The notes under the pieces were generated by a model, which saw only the letters and a program-made list of their open reading frames with translations, did not search any database and was not told the DNA's origin. This document shows, one piece after another, positions 1 to 8,881 of a stretch of DNA of 64,000 nt. Where the stretch lies: NCBI GenBank assembly GCA_018713255.1, contig DVFL01000002.1:124001-188000 (forward strand), given 5' to 3'. The stretch comes from Candidatus Cottocaccamicrobium excrementipullorum. Its GTDB lineage: Bacteria > Bacillota > Clostridia > Lachnospirales > Lachnospiraceae. Made by a program: the position numbers and the translations under genes. Numbering within the stretch: the stretch's first letter is position 1; each line of letters starts with the position of its first letter.

Positions 1-1068
1 ATACAGCACAGAACAAAGCGGAATAAATACAAGCATGCCCACAATGCCGAAGGCGCTGCCGCCAACAGTCACCGCCGCCAGCACCCAAATGGAAGGCAGT
101 CCTACAGAGCCGCCGACCACATGAGGATAAATCAAGTTGCCTTCCACCTGCTGCAGAATAAGGAAGGTAACGGCAAAAATCAAGGCATCCATAGGATCAT
201 TCATCAGCATCAAAAACGCGCCCACGCCAAAACCGATGAATGCGCCAAAAATAGGAATCAGTGCGGTAAATGCGATCAGCACGCCAATCAGCAGCGCATA
301 AGGAAGCCGCAGAACCATCAAAGACACAAAAAACATTGTTCCCAAAATCACCGCTTCCACACACTGTCCTGTCAGGAAGCTGGAAAAGATTTGTCCTGTC
401 AGAGACGCCACCTTAAACACCCATTCCGAAGCAGAATCTGAAAAAAAAGCCTGAATCAGCTTCTTCATCTGTCTGGACAGTTCTTCTTTCTGCGCCAGAA
501 TGTAAATGGCAAAGACCAGAGCAATGATAAATGTGGTCACGCCGCTGACAAAGGACACGGCGGCGGATATGGTGCCCGAAAGAAAAGAAGTGGCTCCGCT
601 CCGCAAAAAGCTTACGGTGTCAGAAAGCAGCTGAGGCCAGTCGATCTGGAAGCTGTTGATCAGATTCTCAATTGCCGGCTCATTGGAAAACGTCTGTTCC
701 AGGAAAGTTTGAATTTCCAGGAAAAACCGCGGAACGCTTCCCTGAAGAGAACGAAGGGTATAAAAAAGCTGAGGTGTTACCACAAAGCTCACCAGAACCA
801 CCACGCCGGTAACAATAACCAAAGTCAGCACGAGACTGATTCCCCGTCTGGCTTTTTTCTTTTTAATCGGAAGACAGCCTTCCACAAGCCGCATGGGCAC
901 ATTCAGAACGAAAGCAATCGCTCCCCCTAAAATAAAAGGGGAAATCAAATTAAACAAAAGACCTGCTACCCAGATCACCTTCTGATAATTCACGCCGATC
1001 ACTACCACGATGACGGTAAAGATAATCAGCCGCTGAATTTTTTTCATATTTTCCGTATTTAATTCCAT
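1..1068 (-). CDS. AI-2E family transporter (YdiK/PerM type), 3' end cut by window edge
   Basis: Polytopic membrane permease of the AI-2E transporter family (PF01594); family members export small molecules or act in ion exchange, so the substrate is unknown. The 356 visible residues begin MELNTENMKKIQRL, then alternate hydrophobic segments with a long soluble region (about residues 75-165), and the C-terminal part contains the family-typical block LIYPHVVGGSVGLPSIWVL. The gene runs off the left edge. The start at 1068 has AAGGAG about 12 bases upstream. In-frame ATGs at 1125 and 1128 would add 19-20 hydrophilic residues and have GAGGAA almost touching them, so the start is not settled. It is transcribed away from the small Cys-rich gene at 1227. 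Confidence 0.85.
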   Translation of the reverse strand, partial: MELNTENMKKIQRLIIFTVIVVVIGVNYQKVIWVAGLLFNLISPFILGGAIAFVLNVPMRLVEGCLPIKKKKARRGISLVLTLVIVTGVVVLVSFVVTPQLFYTLRSLQGSVPRFFLEIQTFLEQTFSNEPAIENLINSFQIDWPQLLSDTVSFLRSGATSFLSGTISAAVSFVSGVTTFIIALVFAIYILAQKEELSRQMKKLIQAFFSDSASEWVFKVASLTGQIFSSFLTGQCVEAVILGTMFFVSLMVLRLPYALLIGVLIAFTALIPIFGAFIGFGVGAFLMLMNDPMDALIFAVTFLILQQVEGNLIYPHVVGGSVGLPSIWVLAAVTVGGSAFGIVGMLVFIPLCSVLY

Positions 1069-1226
1069 AACAGAAACATTCTCCTTTTCCTTCTGGCTTT
1101 TATCAACATTATAACCGGTTCCCATCATTTCCTCAACGTTTACTTTGCCTTTTTTCAAATTTCAGGAAACTCTGGCAAGCCGGGTCTCATATGATGGAGT
1201 GTAAAGAAAATCTTGGAGGAATTCAT

Positions 1227-1460
1227 ATGAGTGATGTTGCAGCAACGAACTGCGGTTGCGGATGCGAATGCCAGTCAGGAGGAAACAGCTGCTGTAATCT
1301 GATTTTCCTGATCCTGATCCTGTGCTGCTGCTGCGGAGGCGGAAACAACAACGGCTGTTTCGAACATAACTGTAACTGCGGCTGCGGCGGATTCGGAGGA
1401 GATTTCTGCTGGATCATTATCCTTCTCCTGTTCTGCGGCGGCGGAAACAGCTTCTGCTGA
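1227..1460 (+). CDS. small Cys/Gly-rich hydrophobic protein, 'chorion class high-cysteine HCB' type
   Basis: A 77-residue protein starting MSDVAATNCGCGCECQ. Cysteine and glycine dominate, in CGCG, CCCCGGG and CGCGG runs, and two short very hydrophobic stretches (LIFLILIL, about residues 26-33, and WIIILLLF near the C-terminus) alternate with them. GGAGGA lies six bases upstream of the ATG and a strong terminator follows, so it is a monocistronic, well-expressed-looking gene. I recognise it as resembling short clostridial proteins that databases label 'chorion class high-cysteine HCB protein 13'; that label is a similarity name and gives no function. Possible roles are metal binding or a disulfide-linked surface or spore layer, both speculative. 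An upstream in-frame ATG at 1191 lacks a ribosome binding site. Confidence 0.75.
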   Translation: MSDVAATNCGCGCECQSGGNSCCNLIFLILILCCCCGGGNNNGCFEHNCNCGCGGFGGDFCWIIILLLFCGGGNSFC

Positions 1461-1489
1461 TCATCCCTTCCCGCCATCCGGCCACGAAG

Positions 1490-1521
1490 CGGCATCCTCT
1501 TTATCAGAGGATGCCGTTTTT
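1490..1521 (+). terminator. Rho-independent terminator after the Cys-rich gene
   Basis: Eleven-base stem CGGCATCCTCT / AGAGGATGCCG with loop TTATC, followed by TTTTT. It lies 30 bases downstream of the Cys/Gly-rich gene. Confidence 0.9.
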
Positions 1522-1527
1522 CGCGGT

Positions 1528-1671
1528 TCAGATTTTTTCCCTTTTCTCCGCCGAATTTTGAGGCTCAGACCCTTCTTTCTTCCCCGAAAAAGAGCACCGC
1601 ATCCGTTTTAAACACTCTTCATCTATTTCATACACAGCATTGCCGTCAATAATCAGCTTTAAACAGATCAT
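1528..1671 (-). CDS. small hypothetical protein, 47 aa
   Basis: Reads MICLKLIIDGNAVYEIDEE and then a basic, polar tail, ending in TGA at 1528-1530. The support is a perfect AAGGAGG placed seven bases before the ATG, preceded only by a short A/T-rich spacer, and a divergent arrangement with the gene at 1767. Composition is that of a small soluble protein with two Cys in the first 20 residues. I do not recognise a family. It could be a regulatory or coat-associated micro-protein like its neighbours, but nothing in the sequence decides this. Confidence 0.55.
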   Translation of the reverse strand: MICLKLIIDGNAVYEIDEECLKRMRCSFSGKKEGSEPQNSAEKREKI

Positions 1672-1766
1672 AAAAAAAACCTCCTTCTAAATCCATAATA
1701 TGCAGGGGAATAAATCCTGTACATCATCCATATACATACACCAAGAAACAATCAGGCGGTTGATTG

Positions 1767-2237
1767 ATGATGGAAAAAGAAGAACTGAAATTCACGGACC
1801 TGGATTATCTCATTGGTGACCATCACCTGCAGATGATCAAAGCGGCCCTTCCTTATGTCTCTGTATCCCAGCAAAAGTTCTTTTCTCTGCTGGTCAAAAG
1901 CAATGAACTCATGCGCACAGCACAGCTGTTCCGAGAGGACGGCAGAGGCGAAATGGGGATCTGTTCTGTGGAGCAGGACCATATCTCTCCCATCGAGATG
2001 ATGAATGCCATGAAGCCCTACGGCACCAGGCAGGAACAGGACTTTCTGGATCTGATGATCAATATTCTTCAAGGATTTCAGATCCGCCGGAATTATCCGG
2101 AAACCTCTGTGCCTCCTCAGGAAATGCCTTCCTCCGGCGTAATGATGGAAAAGCTCAAATCCATCCTTTCCCCTGAACAGCAGGCCCGGCTGGAAAATCT
2201 CCAGCTGATGATCCAGACCATGCAGGCCTTTGCTTAA
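1767..2237 (+). CDS. conserved hypothetical protein, 156 aa
   Basis: Soluble, predicted mostly alpha-helical protein with no signal peptide or membrane segment. It begins MMEKEELKFTDLDYLIGDHH, has an acidic/hydrophobic helical core, and ends with LSPEQQARLENLQLMIQ. This last block resembles LSPEEKRKLDTLRLLSK near the end of the next gene (2316), so the two may share a domain or interact. AGGCGG stands seven bases before the ATG at 1767; a TTG at 1764 and an ATG at 1770 are alternatives. Function unknown; the gene pair sits among other small uncharacterised genes. Confidence 0.7.
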   Translation: MMEKEELKFTDLDYLIGDHHLQMIKAALPYVSVSQQKFFSLLVKSNELMRTAQLFREDGRGEMGICSVEQDHISPIEMMNAMKPYGTRQEQDFLDLMINILQGFQIRRNYPETSVPPQEMPSSGVMMEKLKSILSPEQQARLENLQLMIQTMQAFA

Positions 2238-2315
2238 TCTTTCTTTTCCTTAACCCACCGGCGTTGGTGCAAAGGGCACCGGCGCGGTTTCCCCTAATAA
2301 GAAAGGCAGAGATTT

Positions 2316-2621
2316 ATGAATTCATCCTGGAAAAATGATCCCAGGCTTAAAGCCATGAACCCGAAAAAGCTGGAGCTTCTCTCCTCTTTCGCCGGGCGTA
2401 TCGCCCATATGCCAAAAGGACAGCTGCTGAAAGCTTTCACTGATCTGAATCTAGAAGCACAAAAAGCCGGAGTCCATTTTACCGATGAGGAGACTCGGCT
2501 GATTGCTGAAATTCTCACAGAAAAATTGTCTCCGGAAGAAAAAAGGAAGCTGGACACTCTGCGGCTGCTTTCCAAAAAGCTCTCCCGTCAAAGCGCCGGA
2601 GCAAGATCCCAAAATACATAA
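2316..2621 (+). CDS. conserved hypothetical protein, 101 aa
   Basis: Small basic helical protein beginning MNSSWKNDPRLKAMNPKKLE. It carries the motif LSPEEKRKLDTLRLLSK at about residues 70-86, similar to the C-terminus of the preceding gene, from which it is separated by 78 bases in the same direction. The ATG is preceded by AAAGGCAGA at a normal distance. No signal peptide, membrane segment or known catalytic motif is visible. The gene converges on leuS and shares a bidirectional terminator with it. Confidence 0.7.
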   Translation: MNSSWKNDPRLKAMNPKKLELLSSFAGRIAHMPKGQLLKAFTDLNLEAQKAGVHFTDEETRLIAEILTEKLSPEEKRKLDTLRLLSKKLSRQSAGARSQNT

Positions 2622-2628
2622 CCTTTCC

Positions 2629-2680
2629 CAAAAAGAGGGCCAAAAGCTGCTGACAAGCAGCAGCCATTGACCCTCTTTTC
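2629..2680. terminator. bidirectional terminator between the 2316 gene and leuS
   Basis: A long hairpin with outer arms AAAAGAGGGCCAA / TTGACCCTCTTTT (one mismatch) and inner arms GCTGCTG / CAGCAG. A-runs and T-runs flank both sides, so it can serve the two convergent genes. Confidence 0.8.
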
Positions 2681-2695
2681 ATTCTGCAACGGCAA

Positions 2696-5110
2696 TTATT
2701 TTACTACAAGATTAATAATTCTTCCCGGCACATAAATTTCCTTTACAATATTTCCGGAAATCTTGTCCTCCACCGCTTTCTTTCCTGCGGCAAGAGCATC
2801 TTCCTTAGATACCTCAGCGGGAAGGCTGATTACTGCTCTGGTCTTTCCATTCACCTGAACGGCAATTTCAACTTCATCGTCCTTCATGGCTTCCTCATCG
2901 CACTCCGGCCAGGTAGTATGGAACACGCTGTCCGTACCGCCTAACTGCTGCCATAATTCCTCTCCAATGTGGGGAGCAAAAGGAGCCAGCAGCACCACAA
3001 AAGTTCTCAGGGTTTCTTGATCAATTCCCCCTTCTTTCTTGGCCAGTTCAATGAGCTTGTTGTTGTACTCCATAAAGCCGGATACAACAGTGTTCAGACT
3101 GAACTGATTGAAACGCTGTTCAATATCGAACACCAGCTTATGACGAAGCCGCAGCATCTCCTTGGTCGGTGCAATGTCCTTATCCTTGCTGTCCATCACC
3201 AGATTCCAGAACCGGTTCAGGAAACGAGATACGCCCTCAATTCCCCTGTCGTCCCATTCAGCATCCAGCTCCGGCGGACCGACAAACAGCTCATACAAAC
3301 GCAGGGAATCACAGCCGTAATCTCTTACCAGATCATCCGGAGAAACCACATTTCCTTTGGACTTGCTCATCTTAATGCCGTTCTTTCCAGTAATCATTCC
3401 CTGGTTAAACAGCTTGATGAAAGGCTCATCAAAATCAATCACCCCGATATCGCACAGGAACTTGGTGTAGAAACGAGAATACAGAAGATGAAGCACCGCA
3501 TGCTCCACTCCGCCGATGTACATATCCACCGGAAGATATTTATCTGCCTTCTCTCTGGATACCAATTCCTTATCGTTCTTATTGTCCACATAGCGCAGGA
3601 AGTACCAGGAGGAACCCGCCCACTGAGGCATGGTGTTGGTCTCCCGCTTTGCCGGAGAACCGCAGACAGGGCAGGTGCAGTTCACCCAGTCATCAATGGC
3701 AGCCAGCGGAGACTCTCCTGTACCAGTAGGCTGATAGCTCTCTACCTCAGGCAGCTTCAGCGGAAGTTCTTCCTCCGGCACAGGAACGCAGCCGCACTTT
3801 GGACAATGGATAATGGGAATGGGTTCGCCCCAGTATCTCTGACGGGAGAATACCCAGTCTCTCAGTTTATAATTCACAGTCTTCCGGCCAATTCCCATTT
3901 CCTCTATCATATGAGGAGCTTCTTTCTTCAGCACGGCAGACTCCATACCGTTCCACTGGCCAGAGTTAATCATCGTTCCGCTGGCCTCGGTATAAGCCTG
4001 GGTCATATTTTCAATTTCTTTTCCATCCTTGGCAATTACCTGCACAATAGGAATATTAAATTTCTTGGCAAATTCAAAGTCACGGTCATCATGAGCAGGC
4101 ACGCACATGATCGCACCAGTTCCATAATCCGCCAGTACATAATCGGACAGCCAGATGGGAATCTTCTTGCCATTCATGGGATTTACCGCATAGGAGCCGG
4201 TAAAGACGCCGGTCTTTTCCTTGGCCTGCATCCGGTCCACATTAGAGCGCATGGAGGAGTCGAAAATGTACTGCTCCACAGCCGCTCTGGTTTCATCCGT
4301 AGCAAGGCTCTTTGCCAGCTTATGCTCAGGCGCAAGTACCATAAAGGTGGCGCCGTACAGCGTATCCGGCCGGGTGGTATAGACAGTAATTTTTTCCTCT
4401 CTTCCGTCAACCGGGAACTCTACCTCAGCGCCGTAAGATTTGCCGATCCAGTCGGTCTGCATCTTCTTTACCTTTTCCGGCCAGTCCAGCTTATCCAGGT
4501 CATTTAACAGACGCTCAGCATAAGCAGTAATCTTTAACATCCACTGACGAAGATTCTTTTTCGTTACCGGAGTGCCGCAGCGCTCACAGCAGCCGTCCAC
4601 CACCTCTTCATTGGCCAGACCTGTTTTACAGGAAGGACACCAGTTAATGGGGAATTCCTTCTCATAAGCCAAGCCATGCTTAAACATCTGCACAAAAATC
4701 CACTGAGTCCACTTATAAAATGAAGGATCCGTGGTATTAACTTCCATATCCCAGTCATAAATCGCCGCAATCTGGTTAATCTGTCTTTTGATATTGGCAA
4801 TGTTCTGAGCCGTGGAAATAGCAGGATGAATTCCCATCTTAATCGCATAATTTTCTGCCGGAAGGCCAAAAGCATCCCATCCCATAGGATGAATCACATA
4901 CTTTCCCTTCAGCAGCTGATAACGGCTCCATACATCAGAAATCACGTAGCCTCTCCAATGTCCAACGTGAAGTCCGCTGCCTGAAGGATAAGGAAACATA
5001 TCCAGGCAGTAGTATTTCTCTTTCTTGCCGTCATTAACGTTAATCGGGTTCTTTTCCCAGTTCTCCCGCCACTTTTTCTCAATCGCGGCGTGATTATAAT
5101 GTGTTGCCAT
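2696..5110 (-). CDS. leuS: leucyl-tRNA synthetase
   Basis: Class Ia aminoacyl-tRNA synthetase that charges tRNA-Leu. The 804-residue product has the HIGH-type motif HVGH at residues 48-51 inside MFPYPSGSGLHVGHWRGY, a CPSC...CERC zinc-type knuckle near residues 160-185, the CP1 editing domain (CPKC, CPVC and the T-rich TTRPDTLYGATFM block), and the KMSKS loop as KMSKSKGN. Length is normal for a bacterial LeuRS. The start at 5110 (MATHYNHAAIEKKW) is chosen because AGGAGG lies seven bases upstream; an in-frame extension to 5155 would run into the leader terminator. Expression is controlled by the T-box leader just upstream. Confidence 0.98.
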   Translation of the reverse strand: MATHYNHAAIEKKWRENWEKNPINVNDGKKEKYYCLDMFPYPSGSGLHVGHWRGYVISDVWSRYQLLKGKYVIHPMGWDAFGLPAENYAIKMGIHPAISTAQNIANIKRQINQIAAIYDWDMEVNTTDPSFYKWTQWIFVQMFKHGLAYEKEFPINWCPSCKTGLANEEVVDGCCERCGTPVTKKNLRQWMLKITAYAERLLNDLDKLDWPEKVKKMQTDWIGKSYGAEVEFPVDGREEKITVYTTRPDTLYGATFMVLAPEHKLAKSLATDETRAAVEQYIFDSSMRSNVDRMQAKEKTGVFTGSYAVNPMNGKKIPIWLSDYVLADYGTGAIMCVPAHDDRDFEFAKKFNIPIVQVIAKDGKEIENMTQAYTEASGTMINSGQWNGMESAVLKKEAPHMIEEMGIGRKTVNYKLRDWVFSRQRYWGEPIPIIHCPKCGCVPVPEEELPLKLPEVESYQPTGTGESPLAAIDDWVNCTCPVCGSPAKRETNTMPQWAGSSWYFLRYVDNKNDKELVSREKADKYLPVDMYIGGVEHAVLHLLYSRFYTKFLCDIGVIDFDEPFIKLFNQGMITGKNGIKMSKSKGNVVSPDDLVRDYGCDSLRLYELFVGPPELDAEWDDRGIEGVSRFLNRFWNLVMDSKDKDIAPTKEMLRLRHKLVFDIEQRFNQFSLNTVVSGFMEYNNKLIELAKKEGGIDQETLRTFVVLLAPFAPHIGEELWQQLGGTDSVFHTTWPECDEEAMKDDEVEIAVQVNGKTRAVISLPAEVSKEDALAAGKKAVEDKISGNIVKEIYVPGRIINLVVK

Positions 5111-5133
5111 GTTCTTTCCTCCTAAATTTTCCC

Positions 5134-5398
5134 GCAAAAAAGCCCTGCGTCTCAAGCCTTCCGGCCAGAGACGCAGGGCTGACTATCCCTCCGCGGTACC
5201 ACTCTGCTTCATGCAGTTAACGCATGCGCTCAAAGCCCTGTAACGGGGGCTGCCGTCTGCGCCTACTTTCCGGCTTCGCCGGGTTTGGGCAGCTGCTCAA
5301 GGGCCAGTTCACCTGAACCGAAAAACTGCCTCGCACCAAACGGCAGCTCTCTGCATTTCCGAAACATGCTACTCTTCCCTGTCTCAGCATTTAAGCTA
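5134..5398 (-). promoter_or_regulatory. T-box leader of leuS, probable CUG (leucine) specifier
   Basis: The conserved T-box core AGAGTGGTACCGCGG is present on the minus strand at about 5190-5205. It is followed by a terminator hairpin, GCCCTGCGTCTC with its complement GAGACGCAGGGC, and a T-run (5134-5180). Upstream lies a stem I region with the AGAGAGC motif. Aligning this leader with the second T-box in the window (29537-29810) on the shared ...TGAA-nnn-...GAG... stretch places the specifier codon at 5305-5307, reading CUG (Leu). That matches the gene it controls. Uncharged tRNA-Leu is expected to stabilise the antiterminator and allow leuS transcription. Confidence 0.93.
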
Positions 5399-5404
5399 CC
5401 AGTA

Positions 5405-5433
5405 AATTTAGCATAAGAAACCGGGGCTGTCAA
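5405..5433 (-). promoter_or_regulatory. promoter of the leuS T-box transcript
   Basis: Perfect -35 TTGACA (5428-5433), 17-base spacer and -10 TAAATT (5405-5410) on the minus strand. It lies between the end of the CPBP protease gene and the T-box leader. Confidence 0.8.
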
Positions 5434-5454
5434 GTAAATTCTCGTCTCTCTGCC

Positions 5455-6465
5455 TTAAGCAAAAAAGGAAAACAGGCAAAGGAGCAGAAAACAGATCATC
5501 CCAGGGTTCAGCACCACCGTCTGCAGCACCCTGTTTTCAGGAATTCTCCGAATCCCTGGGTAAAAACAGATATACCGCCGGAACACATAAAACATCACCA
5601 GTCCAATCACCGACGCCGCAAGCTGGAACAGGACATAGGCAATGAAAAACAGGACAGGAAGCACTGCCGCCGGGTGAGAAAGAAGATACTGTGCCTGAAT
5701 GCGGGCCGAATCGAAACCGCTCAAAGAAAGAAGCCCATCCATAGACCGCAGCAGCATCGGCGCAATGATTCCTCCTCCTAAATTAATCAGCATATGAAAT
5801 ACAATGCAGTTTCTGATCCTTCCCGTTTTACAATAAATATATGCAAAAAGACATCCCAAGGCAAATGTGTAGAAAAACTGATTCAGATTTCCGTGCATCA
5901 GGCCAAATAAAGCGCCGGAAAGAAGAACAGACAATTTTTCTCCATATCCGATGGTCCGGTCAATCAGAAATTTCCGAAAAATCATTTCTTCTACGATAGG
6001 AGCGCCTACCACTACCGCCAGAAAGGTCAGTCCCATATCTGCCTGAAACACCATTTCCATCAGCCCTTCGTAATTGTTGGAGGACGCCCCAAAAAAGCCC
6101 GTTACCAAATTTCCCAAAAGATTTCCAAAATAAGACAACGCGGAAGCCATGAAAAACACAACGATCCAAGCTTTAAGCTCCCACCGTTCATTCCGCACAT
6201 GCCCGAATTTGGGAACAGACCGAAAGTAAAATGCAGTAATTGGGAAAGCCAAAAGATACATGCATACAATGTTCATCATCCAGCTTAAATTCATGATGCC
6301 GGAATACCCATTCCATCCCCAAAGCCGCAGAAATGAGACAAAAATGATCTGCAGCCCTGCCCCCAGAAGATTATAAAGTAAAAACCCCGCTGCAATTCGA
6401 GAAAACTGTCTGCGGTCCATCCGCAGAATATCCCACATCCAGGGGTTCTGCTGAAACTCATCCAA
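5455..6465 (-). CDS. CPBP (CAAX protease/bacteriocin-processing) family membrane metalloprotease
   Basis: Polytopic membrane protein of 336 residues with the three ABI/CPBP motifs of PF02517: EEMIFRKF (EExxxR type), FGLMHGNLNQ (FxxxH) and the later HMLINLGG. Members are intramembrane glutamic-type proteases or act in bacteriocin immunity and processing; the substrate here is unknown. The start is TTG at 6465, seven bases after AGGAGGA. The nearby ATG at 6461 is out of frame and the first in-frame ATG is nine codons in. No obvious partner gene is adjacent, so no specific pathway can be assigned. Confidence 0.88.
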   Translation of the reverse strand: MDEFQQNPWMWDILRMDRRQFSRIAAGFLLYNLLGAGLQIIFVSFLRLWGWNGYSGIMNLSWMMNIVCMYLLAFPITAFYFRSVPKFGHVRNERWELKAWIVVFFMASALSYFGNLLGNLVTGFFGASSNNYEGLMEMVFQADMGLTFLAVVVGAPIVEEMIFRKFLIDRTIGYGEKLSVLLSGALFGLMHGNLNQFFYTFALGCLFAYIYCKTGRIRNCIVFHMLINLGGGIIAPMLLRSMDGLLSLSGFDSARIQAQYLLSHPAAVLPVLFFIAYVLFQLAASVIGLVMFYVFRRYICFYPGIRRIPENRVLQTVVLNPGMICFLLLCLFSFFA

Positions 6466-6525
6466 ATCTAATTCCTCCTTCTATCTCTAGCAGTCGCCTT
6501 GCATCAGCATTATTGGTTTATTCTA

Positions 6526-6576
6526 CACAAAAAGAGAGCTTTTGTAAATAAGCTCGATTTACAAAAGCTCTCTTTC
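6526..6576 (-). terminator. terminator of the EF-G-like gene
   Basis: A perfect 19-base stem, AAAGAGAGCTTTTGTAAAT and its complement, with a seven-base loop, followed on the minus strand by TTTTTGTG. It sits 50 bases after the stop of the EF-G-like gene. Confidence 0.85.
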
Positions 6577-6625
6577 TTAGACAACCTCTTTTTCAACTTT
6601 CACGCCGCTGTTTCGGCGAAAGTCA

Positions 6626-8719
6626 TTAATCTTCGTCTTTTGCCGCTCTGGCTTCCACTTCCTTCTTCTGTACATCTCCGGGAGCCTGCTCATATCTGGC
6701 AAATTCATATTCATAAATACCAATGCCGCCTGTCATGGAACGAAGATCAGTGTTGTAGCCATAAAGCTCAGACATAGGAACGTCAGCCTCAATAATCTGC
6801 TTGCCGTGATGGTCGGAATTCATTCCCAGAACTCGTCCTCTTCTTCGGTTCAGATCTCCCATTACATCACCAGTATATTTATCCGGGACTGTAACCTTTA
6901 AGGAAGCAATCGGCTCCAGCAGAACAGGATTGGCTTCCATAAAGCCTTTCTTAAACGCCAGCAGAGTCGCCAGCTTAAAGGCCATTTCAGAAGAATCAAC
7001 CGGGTGATAAGAACCGTCAAGCAAGGTAGCCTTAATGCCCACAACTGGATATCCCGCTAAGGGGCCTTTCTGAACAGCTTCCTGCAGTCCCTTCTCTACT
7101 GCCGGGAAGTAATTCTTCGGAACGGAACCGCCAAATACCTTCTCCTCAAAAATATAGGGCTTCTCCAGATCGCCGGAAGGCTCAAACTCCATAATTACAT
7201 CACCGTACTGGCCATGGCCGCCGGACTGTTTCTTATGCTTGCCCTGAACCTTAACTTTCTTTTTAATGGTTTCACGGAAAGCAAATTTAGGTTTCTCCAA
7301 AGTAATCTCAACCTTATAACGGTTCAGCAGCTTGCTCACCACCACATCCAGCTGCTGATCGCCAATGCCATAAAGGAGGGACTGGCGGTTCTCTGCATCG
7401 TTCACCGTCTTTAAGGTCAGGTCTTCTTCCATCAATTTCGCCAATGCAGAGGATACTTTATCATCGTCTCCCTTATTTACTGCCTTGTATGCCATATAAG
7501 TATAGGGTTTGGAGATCATAGGTTTATGATAAACGATAGGCGCGGTGCGGACAGCGATGGTATCGCCGGTCTGGGTCACGGAAAGCTTGGCCACAGCGCC
7601 GATATCTCCTGCTTTCAGCTCAGGAACCTCAATCTGTTCCTTGCCTCTTAACACATACAGCTTGCCTACCTTCTCTTCTGCTTCTTTATTTACATTATAG
7701 ATTACGGAATCCGGCTTTAAGGTTCCGGTACAAATTTTCATCAGAGAGTACTTTCCGATAAACGGATCCGCAATGGTCTTAAAGACTCTGGCAGATAAGG
7801 ACACATCGTCATTATACTTGGCAGTAAAGCGCTCGCCGGTGGATACGTCCACACCTACGCACTCATACTTATCCGGCGACGGGAAATAACGGTCCAGCAC
7901 CTGCATCAGAACCTTAAAGCCCTGGCAGTTAATTCCAGATCCCATCATTACAGGTACAATACTGCCGTCAATTACATGACTGCGCAAAGCCTGCTGAATC
8001 TCTTCTACGGTAAATTCATCTCCGGAGAAGTACCGTTCCATGTATTCTTCACTGGTCTCTGCAACAGCCTCCATCAAAGCTTCTCTTGCAATTCCCAGGT
8101 TCTTCTGTACATATTCAGGAATGGGGCATTCCTCATAGTCGCTTAAGTTCGTAAAGCGGCGGCCGCCCATCTTAATCACGTTTACAAAACCTACGAATTT
8201 CTCGTTTTCACGAATAGGAAGCTGGAAAGGTGCAATCTTTCGGCCGAAACGGGTCTCCAGTTTCAGCACCAGTTCACGGTAGCTGGCATGATCATCATCC
8301 ATATTCGTCACAAAGATCATTCGGGGAAGTCTCAGCTTCTCGCAGAGCTCCCAGGCCTTTTCTGTACCTGGTTCGATTCCCGCCTTGCAGTTCACCACAA
8401 TAATCGCTGCATCAGCAACGCTTACTGCCTCTTCAACTTCGCCCACAAAATCGAAAAATCCAGGAGTATCTAAAAGATTAATCTTAACCGGGCCGTTGTC
8501 TCCTTCAAATTCCAGGGGAATCAGAGAGGTGGAAATGGAAAACTGTCTCTTGATCTCTTCCTTATCGTAATCGCTGATGGTATTCCCGTCCGTTACCTTT
8601 CCCATTCTTTTCGTAACACCGGCAACTAAAGCCATAGCTTCCGCAACCGTAGTCTTTCCTGCGCCGCCGTGACCCAGAAGAACAACGTTGCGGATTTGAC
8701 TGGTTCCATAAACGTTCAT
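6626..8719 (-). CDS. EF-G-like translational GTPase (type 2, FusA-like)
   Basis: A 697-residue ribosome-type GTPase with EF-G domain order: G domain with P-loop GHGGAGKT, DTPG (in LLDTPGFFDF) and TNMD; then domains II, III, IV (containing GGHGQYGDV) and a C-terminal V/GIYEYEFARY block. Switch and domain IV sequences differ from canonical FusA, which fits the 'elongation factor G-like' subgroup found as a second copy in many Clostridia; its physiological role is not settled. The start at 8719 (MNVYGTSQIRN) is seven bases after AGGAGG; an ATG two codons earlier overlaps the ribosome binding site too closely. It stands alone between a promoter and a strong terminator. Confidence 0.92.
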   Translation of the reverse strand: MNVYGTSQIRNVVLLGHGGAGKTTVAEAMALVAGVTKRMGKVTDGNTISDYDKEEIKRQFSISTSLIPLEFEGDNGPVKINLLDTPGFFDFVGEVEEAVSVADAAIIVVNCKAGIEPGTEKAWELCEKLRLPRMIFVTNMDDDHASYRELVLKLETRFGRKIAPFQLPIRENEKFVGFVNVIKMGGRRFTNLSDYEECPIPEYVQKNLGIAREALMEAVAETSEEYMERYFSGDEFTVEEIQQALRSHVIDGSIVPVMMGSGINCQGFKVLMQVLDRYFPSPDKYECVGVDVSTGERFTAKYNDDVSLSARVFKTIADPFIGKYSLMKICTGTLKPDSVIYNVNKEAEEKVGKLYVLRGKEQIEVPELKAGDIGAVAKLSVTQTGDTIAVRTAPIVYHKPMISKPYTYMAYKAVNKGDDDKVSSALAKLMEEDLTLKTVNDAENRQSLLYGIGDQQLDVVVSKLLNRYKVEITLEKPKFAFRETIKKKVKVQGKHKKQSGGHGQYGDVIMEFEPSGDLEKPYIFEEKVFGGSVPKNYFPAVEKGLQEAVQKGPLAGYPVVGIKATLLDGSYHPVDSSEMAFKLATLLAFKKGFMEANPVLLEPIASLKVTVPDKYTGDVMGDLNRRRGRVLGMNSDHHGKQIIEADVPMSELYGYNTDLRSMTGGIGIYEYEFARYEQAPGDVQKKEVEARAAKDED

Positions 8720-8759
8720 ATACATTCCTCCTGTAACATCGTATTTAGTCCATGAGGAT

Positions 8760-8788
8760 ATTGTACTAAAAAAACCGAAATTTTACAA
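8760..8788 (-). promoter_or_regulatory. candidate promoter of the EF-G-like gene
   Basis: TTGTAA (8783-8788), 17-base spacer, TACAAT (8760-8765) on the minus strand, about 40 bases before the start codon. Confidence 0.55.
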
Positions 8789-8881
8789 GTAAAATTGCCT
8801 GAATTTAACAAATTATTTCGAAATATCCTTTACTGTTTCCAGACACTTTTTGGTTATCCACGGTTTTTTCTCCGAAAAAAC

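Noticed and set aside
2969-4507. Long open frame (512 codons) on the plus strand opposite leuS
   Set aside because: It mirrors an unambiguous leuS, has no ribosome binding site and gives a low-complexity product with no recognisable motif.
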